Positions 30,432 through 45,540 of a stretch of 64,000 bases of DNA are shown here, one piece after another. Source of the DNA: Megascapheus bottae (lineage: Eukaryota > Chordata > Mammalia > Rodentia > Geomyidae); NCBI GenBank assembly GCA_024803745.1, contig JANJXV010001744.1:17034-81033 (forward strand), written 5' to 3'. Each line of letters starts with the position of its first letter. Within the stretch, counting starts at the first letter, position 1. Position numbers and translations under genes: made by a program. The notes beneath the pieces were generated by a model that saw nothing but the letters and a program-made list of their open reading frames with translations, was not told where the DNA came from and ran no database searches.

Positions 30432-33400
30432 CTATGAGTTCACACACCACCATTTTGACTACACACACCTCCATTCTATGACTTCACACACCTACATTCT
30501 TACTTCAGGAACATCCATTGTATGAATTCACCCACCTCCATTCTATGACTTCACAAACCTCCATTGTATGACTTCACACACCTCTATTCTATGACTTCAC
30601 ACACTTCCATTCTATGACTTCACACACCTCCATTTCATGACTTCACACACCTCCATTCTATGACTTCACACACCTCCATTCTGTGACTTCACACACCTCC
30701 ATTCTATGAGTTCACACACCTGCATTGTGACTTCACACACCTCCATTCTATGACATCACACACCTCCATTCTGACTTCACACACCTCCATTCTGACTTCA
30801 CAAACATCAATTCTGTGACTTCACACACCTCCATTCTTTGACTTCACACACCTCCATTGTGAGTTCACACACCCCCATTCTGACTTCACAAACATCAATT
30901 CTGTGACTTCACACACATCCATTCTTTGACTTCACACACCTCCATTCTATGACTTCACAAACCTACATTCTGACTTCACACACCTCCATTCTTACTTCAC
31001 AAACATCAATTCTGTGACTTCACACACCTCCATTCTATGACTTCACACACCTCCATTCTATGACTTCACACACTTCCATTCTTTGACTTCACACACCTGC
31101 ATTCTTTGACTTCACACATCTCCATTGTGAGTTCACACACCATCATTCTATGACTTCACACACCTTCATTCTACTTCAGAAACATCCATTCTATGACTTC
31201 ACACACCACCATTCTATGACTTTACAAACCTCCATTCGGTTAGTTCACACACCTCCATTCTGAGTTCACACACCTCAATTCTGTGACTTCACACACCTCA
31301 ATTCTGACTTCACACACCTCCATTCTATGACTTCACACACCTCCATTGTGATTTCACACACCTCCATTCTATGACTTCACACACCTCCATTATGACTTCA
31401 CAGCCTCATTCTATGACTTCACACACAACCATTCTGTGCCTTCACACACCTCCATTCTATGACTTAACACAACTTCATTCTTACTTCACAAACATCCATT
31501 CTATGATCACACACCTCCATTCTATGTCTTCACACACCTCCATTCTATGATTTCACACCTCCATTCTGTGATTTCACACACCTCCATTCTGAGTTCACAC
31601 ACCTCCATTCTGTGACTTCACACACCTCCAATCTGACTTCACACAGCTCCATTCTATGACTTCACACACCTCGATACTGTGACTTCACACACCTCCATTC
31701 TATGATTTCACACACCTCCCTTGTGACTTCACACACCTCCATTCTATGACTTCACACAACTCCATTCTGACTTCACACACCTCCATTCTGTGACTTCACA
31801 CCCCTCCATTCCATGACTTCACACACCTCCATTCGATGACTTCACACACCTCCATTCTATGATTTCACACACCTCCCTTGTGACTTCACACACCTCCATT
31901 CTATGACTTCACACAGCTCCATTCTGACTTCACACACCTCCATTCTGTGACTTCACACACCTCCATTCCATGACTTCACACACCTCCATTCTGTGATTTC
32001 ACACACCTCCATTCTGTGACTTCACACACCTTTATTGTTTGACTTCACACAATGCATTCTATTACTTCACACCCCTTTATTCCATGACTTCACACACCTC
32101 CATTCTATGAGTTGTCAGACCTCCAGTCTATGAGTTCACACACCTCCATTTTGACTTCATAAACCTCCATTCTATGACTTCACACACATTCATTCTTATT
32201 CAGAAACATCCATTCTATGACTTCACACACCTCCATTCTATGACTTCACACACCTCCGTTCTGTGACTTCAAACACCTCCATTCCATGACTTCACACACC
32301 TCCAATCTTTGACTTCACACACCTCCATTCTATGAGTTCACACGCCTCCATTTGTGACTCTACACACCACATTTTTGATTTCACACACCTCCATTCTGTG
32401 ATTTCACACACCTCCATTCTGTGACTTCACAGACCTTTATTGTTTGACTTCACACACCTCCATTCTTTGACTTCACACACCTCCATTGCATGACTTCACA
32501 CACATCCATTCTATGAGTTCACAAACCTCCATTCTATGAGTTCACACACCTCCATTTTGACTTCACACACCTCCATTCTGTGACTTCACACAACTCCATT
32601 CTATGACTTCGCACACCTACATTCTGTGACTTCACACACCTCCATTCTGACTTCACAAACCTCCATTCTATGACTTCACACACCTTTATTCTGACTTCAC
32701 ACACCTCCATTCTATGACTTCACACAACTCCACTCTGACTTCCGACACCTCCATTTTATGAGTTCACACACCTGCATTGTGACTTCACACACCTCTATTC
32801 TATGACTGCACACACCTCCATTCTGACTTCACACACCTCCATTCTGACTTCACAAACAACAATTCTGTGACTTCACACACCTCCATTCTTTGACTTCACA
32901 AACCTCCATTCTATGACTTCACACACCTCAATTCTATGACTTCACAAACCTCCATTCTGACTTCACACACCTCCATTCTGACTTCACAAACATCAATTCT
33001 GTGACTTCACACACCTCCATTCTATGACTTCACACACCTCCATTCTATGACTTCACACACCTCCATTCTATGACTTCACACACTTCCATTCTTTGACTTC
33101 ACACACCTCCATTTTTTGACTTCACACATCTCCATTGTGAGTTCACACAGCTCCATTCTATGACTTCACACACCTCCATTCTGTGCCTTCACACATATCC
33201 ATTTTATGACTTAACACACCTTCATTCTTACTTCACAAACATTCATTCTATGAGTTCACACACCTCCATTCTATGATTTCACACACCTCCATTCTATGAC
33301 TTTACACACCTCCATTCTGTGACTTCACACACCTCAATTCTGTGACTTCACACACCTATATTATGACTTCACACACCTCCATTCTATGACTTCACACACC

Positions 33401-36400
33401 TCCATTCTGACTTCACACAACTCCATTCCATGACTTCCACAGCTCCATTCTGTGACTTCACACACCACCATTCTATGACTAAACATACCTCCATTGGGAC
33501 TTCACACACCTCCATTCTATGAGTTCACACACCTCCATTCTGACTTCACACACCTCCATTCTATGACTTCACACACCTCCATTCTGACTTCACACACGTC
33601 CATTCTATGACTTCTCACAACTCCATTCTGACTTCACACACCTCCATTCTGTGACTTCACACACCTCCATTCCATGACTTCACACCCCTCCATTCCATGA
33701 CTTCACACACCTCCATTCGATGACTTCACACACCTCCATTCTATGATTTCACACACCTCCCTTGTGACTTCACACACCTCTATTCTATGACTTCACACAA
33801 CTCCATTCTGACTTCACACACCTCCATTCTGTGACGTCACACACCTCCATTCCATGACTTCACACACCTCCATTCTGTGATTTCACACACCTCCATTCTG
33901 TGACTTCACACACCTTTATTGTTTGACTTCACACAATGCATTCTTTGACTTCACACACCTTTATTCCATGACTTCACACACCTCCATTCTATGAGTTCTC
34001 AGACCTCCGTTCTATGAGTTCACACAAATCCATTTTGACTTCATACACCTCCATTCTATGACTTCACACACATTCATTCTTATTCAGAAACATCCATTCT
34101 ATGACTTCACACACCTCCATTCTATGACTTAACACAACTTCATTCTTACTTCACAAACATCCATTCTATGATCACACACCTCCATTCTATGTCTTCACAC
34201 ACCTCCATTCTATGACTTCACACCTCCATTCTGTGATTTCACACACCTCCATTCTGAGTTCACACACCTCCATTCTGTGACTTCACACACCTCCAATCTG
34301 ACTTCACAGAGCTCCATTCTATGACTTCACACACCTCGATACTGTGACTTCACACACCTCCATTCTATGATTTCACACACCTCCCTTGTGACTTCACACA
34401 CCTCCATTCTATGACTTCACACAACTCCATTCTGATTTCACACACCTCCATTCTGTGACTTCACACCCCTCCATTCCATGACTTCACACACCTCCATTCG
34501 ATGACTTCACACACCTCCATTCTATGATTTCACACACCTCCCTTGTGACTTCACACACCTCCATTCTATGACTTCACACAACTCCATTCTGACTTCACAC
34601 ACCTCCATTCTGTGACTTCACACACCTCCATTCCATGACTTCACACACCTCCATTCTGTGATTTCACACACCTCCATTCTGTGACTTCACACACATTTAT
34701 TGTTTGACTTCACACAATGCATTCTATTACTTCACACCCCTTTATTCCATGACTTCACACACCTCCATTCTATGAGTTGTCAGACCTCCATTCTATGAGT
34801 TCACACACCTCCATTTTGACTTCATACACCTCCATTCTATGACTTCACACACATTCATTCTTATTCAGAAACATCCATTCTATGACTTCACACACCTCCA
34901 TTCTATGACTTCACACACCTCCATTCTGTGACTTCAAACACCTCCATTCCATGACTTCACACACCTCCAATCTTTGACTTCACACACCTCCATTCTATGA
35001 GTTCACACACCTCCATTTGTGACTCTACACACCACATTTTTGACTTCACACACCTCCATTCTGTGATTTCACACACCTCCATTCTGTGACTTCACAGACC
35101 TTTATTGTTTGACTTCACACACCTCCATTCTTTCACTTCACACACCTCCATTGCATGACTTCACACACATCCGTTCTATGAGTTCACAAACCTCCATTCT
35201 ATGAGTTCACACACCTCCATTTTGACTTCACACACCTCCATTCTGTGACTTCACACACCTCCATTCTGTGACTTCACACAACTCCATTCTATGACTTCAC
35301 ACACCTACATTCTGTGACTTCACACACCTCCATTCTGACTTCACAAACCTCCATTCTATGACTTCACACACCTTTATTTTGACTTCACACACCTCCATTC
35401 TATGACTTCACACAACTCCATTCTGACTTCAGACACCTCCATTCTATGAGTTCACACACCTGCATTGTGACTTCACACACCTCTATTCTATGACTGCACA
35501 CACCTCCATTCTGACTTCACACACCTCCATTCTGACTTCACAAACAACAATTCTGTGACTTCACACACCTCCATTCTTTGACTTCACACACCTCCATTCT
35601 ATGACTTCACACACCTCCATTCTATGACTTCACAAACCTCCATTCTGACTTCACACACCTCCATTCTGACTTCACAAACATCAATTCTGTGACTTCACAC
35701 ACCTCCATTCTATGACTTCACACACCTCCATTCTATGACTTCACACACCTCCATTCTATGACTTCACACACTTCCATTCTTTGACTTCACACACCTCCAT
35801 TTTTTGACTTCACACATCTCCATTGTGAGTTCACACACCTCCATTCTATGACTTCACACACCTCCATTCTGACTTCACACAGCTCCATTCTATGACTTCA
35901 CACACCTCCATTCTGTGCCTTCACACATATCCATTTTATGACTTAACACACCTTCATTCTTTCTTCACAAACATTCATTCTATGAGTTCACACACCTCCA
36001 TTCTATGACTTCACACACCTCAATTCTATGACTTTACACACCTCCATTCTGTGACTTCACACACCTCAATTCTGTGACTTCACACACCTATATTATGACT
36101 TCACACACCTCCATTCTATGACTTCACACACCTCCATTCTGACTTCACACACCTCCATTCCATGACTTCCACAGCTCCATTCTGTGACTTCACACACCAC
36201 CATTCTATGACTTCACATACCTCCATTGGGACTTCACACACCTCCATTCTATGAGTTCACACACCTCCATTCTGACTTCACACACCTCCATTCTATGACT
36301 TCACACACCTCCATTCTGACTTCACACACCTCCATTCTATGACTTCTCACAACTCCCTTCTGACTTCACACACCTCCATTCTGTGACTTCACACACCTCC

Positions 36401-38190
36401 ATTCCATGACTTCACACCCCTCCATTCCATGACTTCACACACCTCCATTCGATGACTTCACACACCTCCATTCTATGATTTCACACACCTCCCTTGTGAC
36501 TTCACACACCTCCATTCTATGACTTCACACAACTCCATTCTGACTTCACACACCTCCATTCTGTGACGTCACACACCTCCATTCCATGACTTCACACACC
36601 TCCATTCTGTGATTTCACACACCTCCATTCTGTGACTTCACACACCTTTATTGTTTGACTTCACACAATGCATTCTTTGACTTCACACTCCTTTATTCCA
36701 TGACTTCACACACCTCCATTCTATGAGTTCTCAGACCTCCGTTCTGTGAGTTCACACACCTCCATTTTGACTTCATACACCTCCATTCTATGACTTCACA
36801 CACATTCATTCTTATTCAGAAACATCCATTCTATGACTTCACACACCTCCATTCCATGACTTCACACACCTCCATTCTTTGACTTCACACAACTCCATTG
36901 TATGAGTTCACACACCTCCATTTGTGACTCTACACACCACATTTTTGACTTCACACACCTCCATTCTGTGATTTCACACACCTCCATTCTGTGACTTCAC
37001 ACACGTTTATTGTTTGACTTCACACACCTCCATTCTTTGACTTCACACACCTCCATTGCATGACTTCACACACCTCCATTCTATGAGTTCACAAACCTCC
37101 ATTCTATGAGTTCACACACCTCCATTTTGACTTCACACACCTCCATTCTGTGACTTCACACACCTCCATACTGTGACTTCACACACCTCCATTCTATGAC
37201 TTCACAGACCTACATTCTGTGACTTCACACACCTCCATTCTGTTACTTCACACACCTCCATTTTGACTTCACACACTTCCATTCTTTGAATTCACACACC
37301 TCCATTCTGTGACTTCACACACATTAACATTGTTTGACTTCACACACCTCTATTTTTGGACTTCACACACCTCCATTCCATGACTTCACACATCTCCATT
37401 TTATGAGTTCGCACACCTCCATTTTGACTTCACACACCTCCATTCTATGACTTCACACACCTTCATTCTACTTCAGAAACATCCCTTCTATCACTTCACA
37501 CACCTCCATTCTATGATTTCGCAAACCTCCATTCTGTGACTTCACACACCTCCATTCTGGAACTTCACACACCTCCATTCTGAGTTCACACACCTCCATT
37601 CTGTGACTTCACACACCTCAATTCTGGCTTCACTCACCTCCATCCTCTGACTTCACACACTTCCATTGTATGACTTCACACACCTCCATTCTTTGACTTC
37701 ACACACCTCCATTGTGAGTTCACACACCTCCATTCTGTGACTTCACACACCTCCATTCTTTGACTTCACACACCTCCATTCTGTGACTTCACACACCTCC
37801 ATTCTATGACTTCACACACCTCCATTCTATGAATTCACACATCTCCATTCTGTGACTTCACACAACTCCATTCTACGACTTCCCACACCTCCATTCTGGA
37901 ACTTCACACACCTCCATTCTGAGTTCACACACCTCCATTCTGTGACTTAACACACCTTCATTCCGTGACTTCACACACCTTCATTCTATGATTTCACACA
38001 CCTCCATTCTATGACTTCACACACCTCCATTCTATGACTTCACACACCTATATTCTTTGACTTCGCACACCTCCATTCTTTGACTTCACACCCCTCCATT
38101 TTGACTTCACACACCTCCATTCTTTGACTTCACACACCTCCATTCCATGACTTCACACAGCTCTACTCTATCAGTTCACACACATCCATT
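30432..38190. repeat. HOR-B copy 1 (7,759 bp)
   Basis: It begins at the marker CTATGAGTTCACACACCACC, which recurs at 38,191, 45,541 and 53,299. Internal markers confirm the unit: a run with ACCCCCATTC at 30,871, 38,626, 45,980 and 53,738, and CTCGATACTGTG (TCGATACTGT at 31,671, 39,426, 46,780, 54,538). HOR-B carries monomers not noticed in HOR-A, such as ACACAATGCATTCT and CTTATTCAGAAACATCC. Within the unit a 2.67 kb block is present twice. The last 1.4 kb (about 36,840-38,190) is outside that duplication and holds the unusual monomers ACATTAACATTGTTTG and CTATTTTTGGAC. Confidence 0.92.
31464..36830. repeat. 2.67 kb subrepeat present twice inside HOR-B
   Basis: TATGATCACACACC occurs at 31,503 and 34,168, and TCGATACTGT at 31,671 and 34,336, both exactly 2,665 bp apart. 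The marker CATTCTTATTCAGAAACATC lies at 32,191, 34,075, 34,856 and 36,807, so each 2.67 kb block has two such sites (intervals 1,884, 781 and 1,951). The two blocks therefore consist of about 1.9 kb plus 0.8 kb parts. The same pair is found in HOR-B copy 2 (TCGATACTGT at 39,426/42,096) and copy 3 (46,780/49,444), showing that this duplication predates amplification of the 7.76 kb unit. Confidence 0.88.
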
Positions 38191-41100
38191 CTATGAGTTC
38201 ACACACCACCATTTGGCTACACACACCTCCATTTGACTTTCACACACCTACATTCTTACTTCAGGAACATCCATTGTATGAATTCACCACCCTCCATTCT
38301 ATGACTTCACAAACCTCATTGTATGACTTCACACACCTCTATTCTATGACTTCACACACTTCCATTCTATGACTTCACACACCTCCATTCCATGACTTCA
38401 CACACCTCCACTTCTATGACTTCACACACCTCCATTCTGTGACTTCACACACCTCCATTCTATGAGTTCACACACCTGCATTGTGACTTCACACACCTCC
38501 ATTCTATGACATCACACACCTCCATTCTGACTTCACACACCTCCATTCTGACTTCACAAACATCAATTCTGTGACTTCACACACTCCATTCTTTGACTTC
38601 ACACACCTCCATTGTGAGTTCACACACCCCCATTCTGACTTCACAAACATCAATTCTGTGACTTCACACACATCCATTCTTTGACTTCACACACCTCCAT
38701 TCTATGACTTCACAAACCTACATTCTGACTTCACACACCTCCATTCTTACTTCACAAACATCAATTCTGTGACTTCACACACCTCCATTCTATGACTTCA
38801 CACACCTCCATTCTATGACTTCACACACTTCCATTCTTTGACTTCACACACCTGCATTCTTTGACTTCACACATCTCCATTGTGAGTTCACACACCCATC
38901 ATTCTATGACTTCACACACCTTCATTCTACTTCAGAAACATCCATTCTATGACTTCACACACCACCATTCTATGACTTTACAAACCTCCATTCGGTTAGT
39001 TCACACACCTCCATTCTGAGTTCACACACCTCAATTCTGTGACTTCACACACCTCAATTCTGACTTCACACACCTCCATTCTATGACTTCACACACCTCC
39101 ATTGTGATTTCACACACCTCCATTCTATGACTTCACACACCTCCATTATGACTTCACAGCCTCATTCTATGACTTCACACACAACCATTCTGTGCCTTCA
39201 CACACCTCCATTCTATGACTTAACACAACTTCATTCTACTTCACAAACATCCATTCTATGATCACACACCTCCATTCTATGTCTTCACACACCTCCATTC
39301 TATGACTTCACACCTCCATTCTGTGATTTCACACACCTCCATTCTGAGTTCACACACCTCCATTCCGTGACTTCACACACCTCCAATCTGACTTCACACA
39401 GCTCCATTCTATGACTTCACACACCTCGATACTGTGACTTCACACACCTCCATTCTATGATTTCACACACCTCCCTTGTGACTTCACACACCTCCATTCT
39501 ATGACTTCACACAACTCCATTCTGACTTCACACACCTCCATTCTGTGACTTCACACCCCTCCATTCCATGACTTCACACACCTCCATTCGATGACTTCAC
39601 ACACCTCCATTCTATGATTTCACACACCTCCCTTGTGACTTCACACACCTCCATTCTATGACTTCACACAGCTCCATTCTGACTTCACACTCCCATTCTG
39701 TGACTTCACACACCTCCATTCCATGACTTCACACACCTCCATTCTGTGATTTCACACACCTCCATTCTGTGACTTCACACACCTTTATTGTTTGACTTCA
39801 CACAATGCATTCTATTACTTCACACCCCTTTATTCCATGACTTCACACACCTCCATTCTATGAGTTGTCAGACCTCCAGTCTATGAGTTCACACACCTCC
39901 ATTTTGACTTCATACACCTCCATTCTATGACTTCACACACATTCATTCTTATTCAGAAACATCCATTCTATGACTTCACACACCTCCATTCTATGACTTC
40001 ACACACCTCCGTTCTGTGACTTCAAACACCTCCATTCCATGACTTCACACACCTCCACTCTTTGACTTCACACACCTCCATTCTATGAGTTCACACGCCT
40101 CCATTTGTGGACTCTACACACCACATTTTGATTTCACACACTCCATTCTGTGATTTCACACACCTCCATTCTGTGACTTCACAGACCTTTATTGTTTGAC
40201 TTCACACACCTCCATTCTTTGACTTCACACACCTCCATTGCATGACTTCACACACATCCATTCTATGAGTTCACAAACCTCCATTCTATGAGTTCACACA
40301 CCTCCATTTTGACTTCACACACCTCCATTCTGTGACTTCACACAACTCCATTCTATGACTTCGCACACCTACATTCTGTGACTTCACACACCTCCATTCT
40401 GACTTCACAAACCTCCATTCTATGACTTCACACACCTTTATTCTGACTTCACACACCTCCATTCTATGACTTCACACAACTCCACTCTGACTTCCGACAC
40501 CTCCATTCTATGAGTTCACACACCTGCATTGTGACTTCACACACCTCTATTCTATGACTGCACACACCTCCATTCTGACTTCACACACCTCCATTCTGAT
40601 TTCACAAACAACAATTCTGTGACTTCACACACCTCCATTCTTTGACTTCACAAACCTCCATTCTATGACTTCACACACCTCAATTCTATGACTTCACAAA
40701 CCTCCATTCTGACTTCACACACCTCCATTCTGACTTCACAAACATCAATTCTGTGACTTCACACACCTCCATTCTATGACTTCACACACCTCCATTCTAT
40801 GACTTCACACACTCCATTCTATGACTTCACACACTTCCATTCTTTGACTTCACACACCTCCATTTTTTGACTTCACACATCTCCATTGTGAGTTCACACA
40901 GCTCCATTCTATGACTTCACACACCTCATTCTGTGCCTTCACACATATCCATTTTATGACTTAACACACCTTCATTCTTACTTCACAACATTCATTCTAT
41001 GAGTTCACACACCTCCATTCTATGATTTCACACACCTCCATTCTATGACTTTACACACCTCCATTCTGTGACTTCACACACCTCAATTCTGTGACTTCAC

Positions 41101-44100
41101 ACACCTATATTATGACTTCACACACCTCCATTCTATGACTTCACACACCTCCATTCTGACTTCACACAACTCCATTCCATGACTTCCACAGCTCCATTCT
41201 GTGACTTCACACACCACCATTCTATGACTAAACATACCTCCATTGGGACTTCACACACCTCCATTCTATGAGTTCACACACCTCCATTCTGACTTCACAC
41301 ACCTCCATTCTATGACTTCACACACCTCCATTCTGACTTCACACACGTCCATTCTATGACTTCTCACAACTCCATTCTGACTTCACACACCTCCATTCTG
41401 TGACTTCACACACCTCCATTCCATGACTTCACACCCCTCCATTCCATGACTTCACACACCTCCATTCGATGACTTCACACACCTCCATTCTATGATTTCA
41501 CACACCTCCCTTGTGACTTCACACACCTCTCACACACCTCTATTCTATGACTTCACACAACTCCATTCTGACTTCACACACCTCCATTCTGTGACGTCAC
41601 ACACCTCCATTCCATGACTTCACACACCTCCATTCTGTCATTTCACACACCTCCATTCTGTGACTTCACACACCTTTATTGTTTGACTTCACACAATGCA
41701 TTCTTTGACTTCACACACCTTTATTCCATGACTTCACACACCTCCATTCTATGAGTTCTCAGACCTCCGTTCTATGAGTTCACACAAATCCATTTTGACT
41801 TCATACACCTCCATTCTATGACTTCACACACATTCATTCTTATTCAGAAACATCCATTCTATGACTTCACACACCTCCATTCTATGACTTAACACAACTT
41901 CATTCTTACTTCACAAACATCCATTCTATGATCACACACCTCCATTCTATGTCTTCACACACCTCCATTCTATGACTTCACACCTCCATTCTGTGATTTC
42001 ACACACCTCCATTCTGACTTCACACACCTCCATTCTGTGACTTCACACACCTCCAATATGACTTCACAGAGCTCCATTCTATGACTTCACACACCTCGAT
42101 ACTGTGACTTCACACACCTCCATTCTATGATTTCACACACCTCCCTTGTGACTTCACACACCTCCATTCTATGACTTCACACAACTCCATTCTGACTTCA
42201 CACACCTCCATTCTGTGACTTCACACCCCTCCATTCCATGACTTCACTCACCTCCATTCGATGACTTCACACACCTCCATTCTATGATTTCACACACCTC
42301 CCTTGTGACTTCACACACCTCCATTCTATGACTTCACACAACTCCATTCTGACTTCACACACCTCCATTCTGTGACTTCACACACCTCCATTCCATGACT
42401 TCACACACCTCCATTCTGTGATTTCACACACCTCCATTCTGTGACTTCACACACATTTATTGTTTGACTTCACACAATGCATTCTATTACTTCACACCCC
42501 TTTATTCCATGACTTCACACACCTCCATTCTATGAGTTGTCAGACCTCCATTCTATGAGTTCACACACCTCCATTTTGACTTCATACACCTCCATTCTAT
42601 GACTTCACACACATTCATTCTTATTCAGAAACATCCATTCTATGACTTCACACACCTCCATTCTATGACTTCACACACCTCCATTCTGTGACTTCAAACA
42701 CCTCCATTCCATGACTTCACACACCTCCAATCTTTGACTTCACACACCTCCATTCTATGAGTTCACACACCTCCATTTGTGACTCTACACACCACATTTT
42801 TGACTTCACACACCTCCATTCTGTGATTTCACACACCTCCATTCTGTGACTTCACAGACCTTTATTGTTTGACTTCACACACCTCCATTCTTTCACTTCA
42901 CACACCTCCATTGCATGACTTCACACACATCCGTTCTATGAGTTCACAAACCTCCATTCTATGAGTTCACACACCTCCATTTTGACTTCACACACCTCCA
43001 TTCTGTGACTTCACACACCTCCATTCTGTGACTTCACACAACTCCATTCTATGACTTCACACACCTACATTCTGTGACTTCACACACCTCCATTCTGACT
43101 TCACAAACCTCCATTCTATGACTTCACACACCTTTATTTTGACTTCACACACCTCCATTCTATGACTTCACACAACTCCATTCTGACTTCAGACACCTCC
43201 ATTCTATGAGTTCACACACCTGCATTGTGACTTCACACACCTCTATTCTATGACTGCACACACCTCCATTCTGACTTCACACACCTCCATTCTGACTTCA
43301 CAAACAACAATTCTGTGACTTCACACACCTCCATTCTTTGACTTCACACACCTCCATTCTATGACTTCACACACCTCCATTCTATGACTTCACAAACCTC
43401 CATTCTGACTTCACACACCTCCATTCTGACTTCACAAACATCAATTCTGTGACTTCACACACCTCCATTCTATGACTTCACACACCTCCATTCTATGACT
43501 TCACACACCTCCATTCTATGACTTCACACACTTCCATTCTTTGACTTCACACACCTCCATTTTTTGACTTCACACATCTCCATTGTGAGTTCACACACCT
43601 CCATTCTATGACTTCACACACCTCCATTCTGACTTCACACAGCTCCATTCTATGACTTCACACACCTCCATTCTGTGCCTTCACACATATCCATTTTATG
43701 ACTTAACCCACCTTCATTCTTTCTTCACAAACATTCATTCTATGAGTTCACACACCTCCATTCTATGACTTCACACACCTCCATTCTATGACTTTACACA
43801 CCTCCATTCTGTGACTTCACACACCTCAATTCTGTGACTTCACACACCTATATTATGACTTCACACACCTCCATTCTATGACTTCACACACCTCCATTCT
43901 GACTTCACACACCTCCATTCCATGACTTCCACAGCTCCATTCTGTGACTTCACACACCACCATTCTATGACTTCACATACCTCCATTGGGACTTCACACA
44001 CCTCCATTCTATGAGTTCACACACCTCCATTCTGACTTCACACACCTCCATTCTATGACTTCACACACCTCCATTCTGACTTCACACACCTCCATTCTAT

Positions 44101-45540
44101 GACTTCTCACAACTCCCTTCTGACTTCACACACCTCCATTCTGTGACTTCACACACCTCCATTCCATGACTTCACACCCCTCCATTCCATGACTTCACAC
44201 ACCTCCATTCGATGACTTCACACACCTCCATTCTATGATTTCACACACCTCCCTTGTGACTTCACACACCTCCATTCTATGACTTCACACAACTCCATTC
44301 TGACTTCACACACCTCCATTCTGTGACGTCACACACCTCCATTCCATGACTTCACACACCTCCATTCTGTGATTTCACACACCTCCATTCTGTGACTTCA
44401 CACACCTTTATTGTTTGACTTCACACAATGCATTCTTTGACTTCACACTCCTTTATTCCATGACTTCACACACCTCCATTCTATGAGTTCTCAGACCTCC
44501 GTTCTGTGAGTTCACACACCTCCATTTTGACTTCATACACCTCCATTCTATGACTTCACACACATTCATTCTTATTCAGAAACATCCATTCTATGACTTC
44601 ACACACCTCCATTCCATGACTTCACACACCTCCATTCTTTGACTTCACACAACTCCATTGTATGAGTTCACACACCTCCATTTGTGACTCTACACACCAC
44701 ATTTTTGACTTCACACACCTCCATTCTGTGATTTCACACACCACCATTCTGTGACTTCACACACGTTTATTGTTTGACTTCACACACCTCCATTCTTTGA
44801 CTTCACACACCTCCATTGCATGACTTCACACACCTCCATTCTATGAGTTCACAAACCTCCATTCTATGAGTTCACACACCTCCATTTTGACTTCACACAC
44901 CTCCATTCTGTGACTTCACACACCTCCATACTGTGACTTCACACACCTCCATTCTATGACTTCACAGACCTACATTCTGTGACTTCACACACCTCCATTC
45001 TGTTACTTCACACACCTCCATTTTGACTTCACACACTTCCATTCTTTGAATTCACACACCTCCATTCTGTGACTTCACACACATTAACATTGTTTGACTT
45101 CACACACCTCTATTTTTGGACTTCACACACCTCCATTCCATGACTTCACACATCTCCATTTTATGAGTTCGCACACCTCCATTTTGACTTCACACACCTC
45201 CATTCTATGACTTCACACACCTTCATTCTACTTCAGAAACATCCCTTCTATCACTTCACACACCTCCATTCTATGATTTCGCAAACCTCCATTCTGTGAC
45301 TTCACACACCTCCATTCTGGAACTTCACACACCTCCATTCTGAGTTCACACACCTCCATTCTTTGACTTCACACACCTCAATTCTGGCTTCACTCACCTC
45401 CATCCTCTGACTTCACACACTTCCATTCTTTGACTTCACACCCCTCCATTTTGACTTCACACACCTCCATTCTTTGACTTCACACACCTCCATTCCATGA
45501 CTTCACACACCTCTACTCTATCAGTTCACACACATCCATT
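38191..45540. repeat. HOR-B copy 2 (7,350 bp, 0.4 kb deletion, indel-rich first half)
   Basis: It follows copy 1 in marker order but is about 400 bp shorter. At about 45,421 the sequence passes from the monomer equivalent to 37,663 straight to the one equivalent to 38,072, so some 18 monomers are missing. The first 3.3 kb carries many one-base gains or losses not shared by the other copies, for example ATTTGGCTAC near 38,212, CACTTCTATG near 38,409, ACACTCC near 38,583 and ATTTGTGGACTC near 40,104. There is also an 11-bp extra piece at about 41,523. The second half is clean. Confidence 0.9.
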
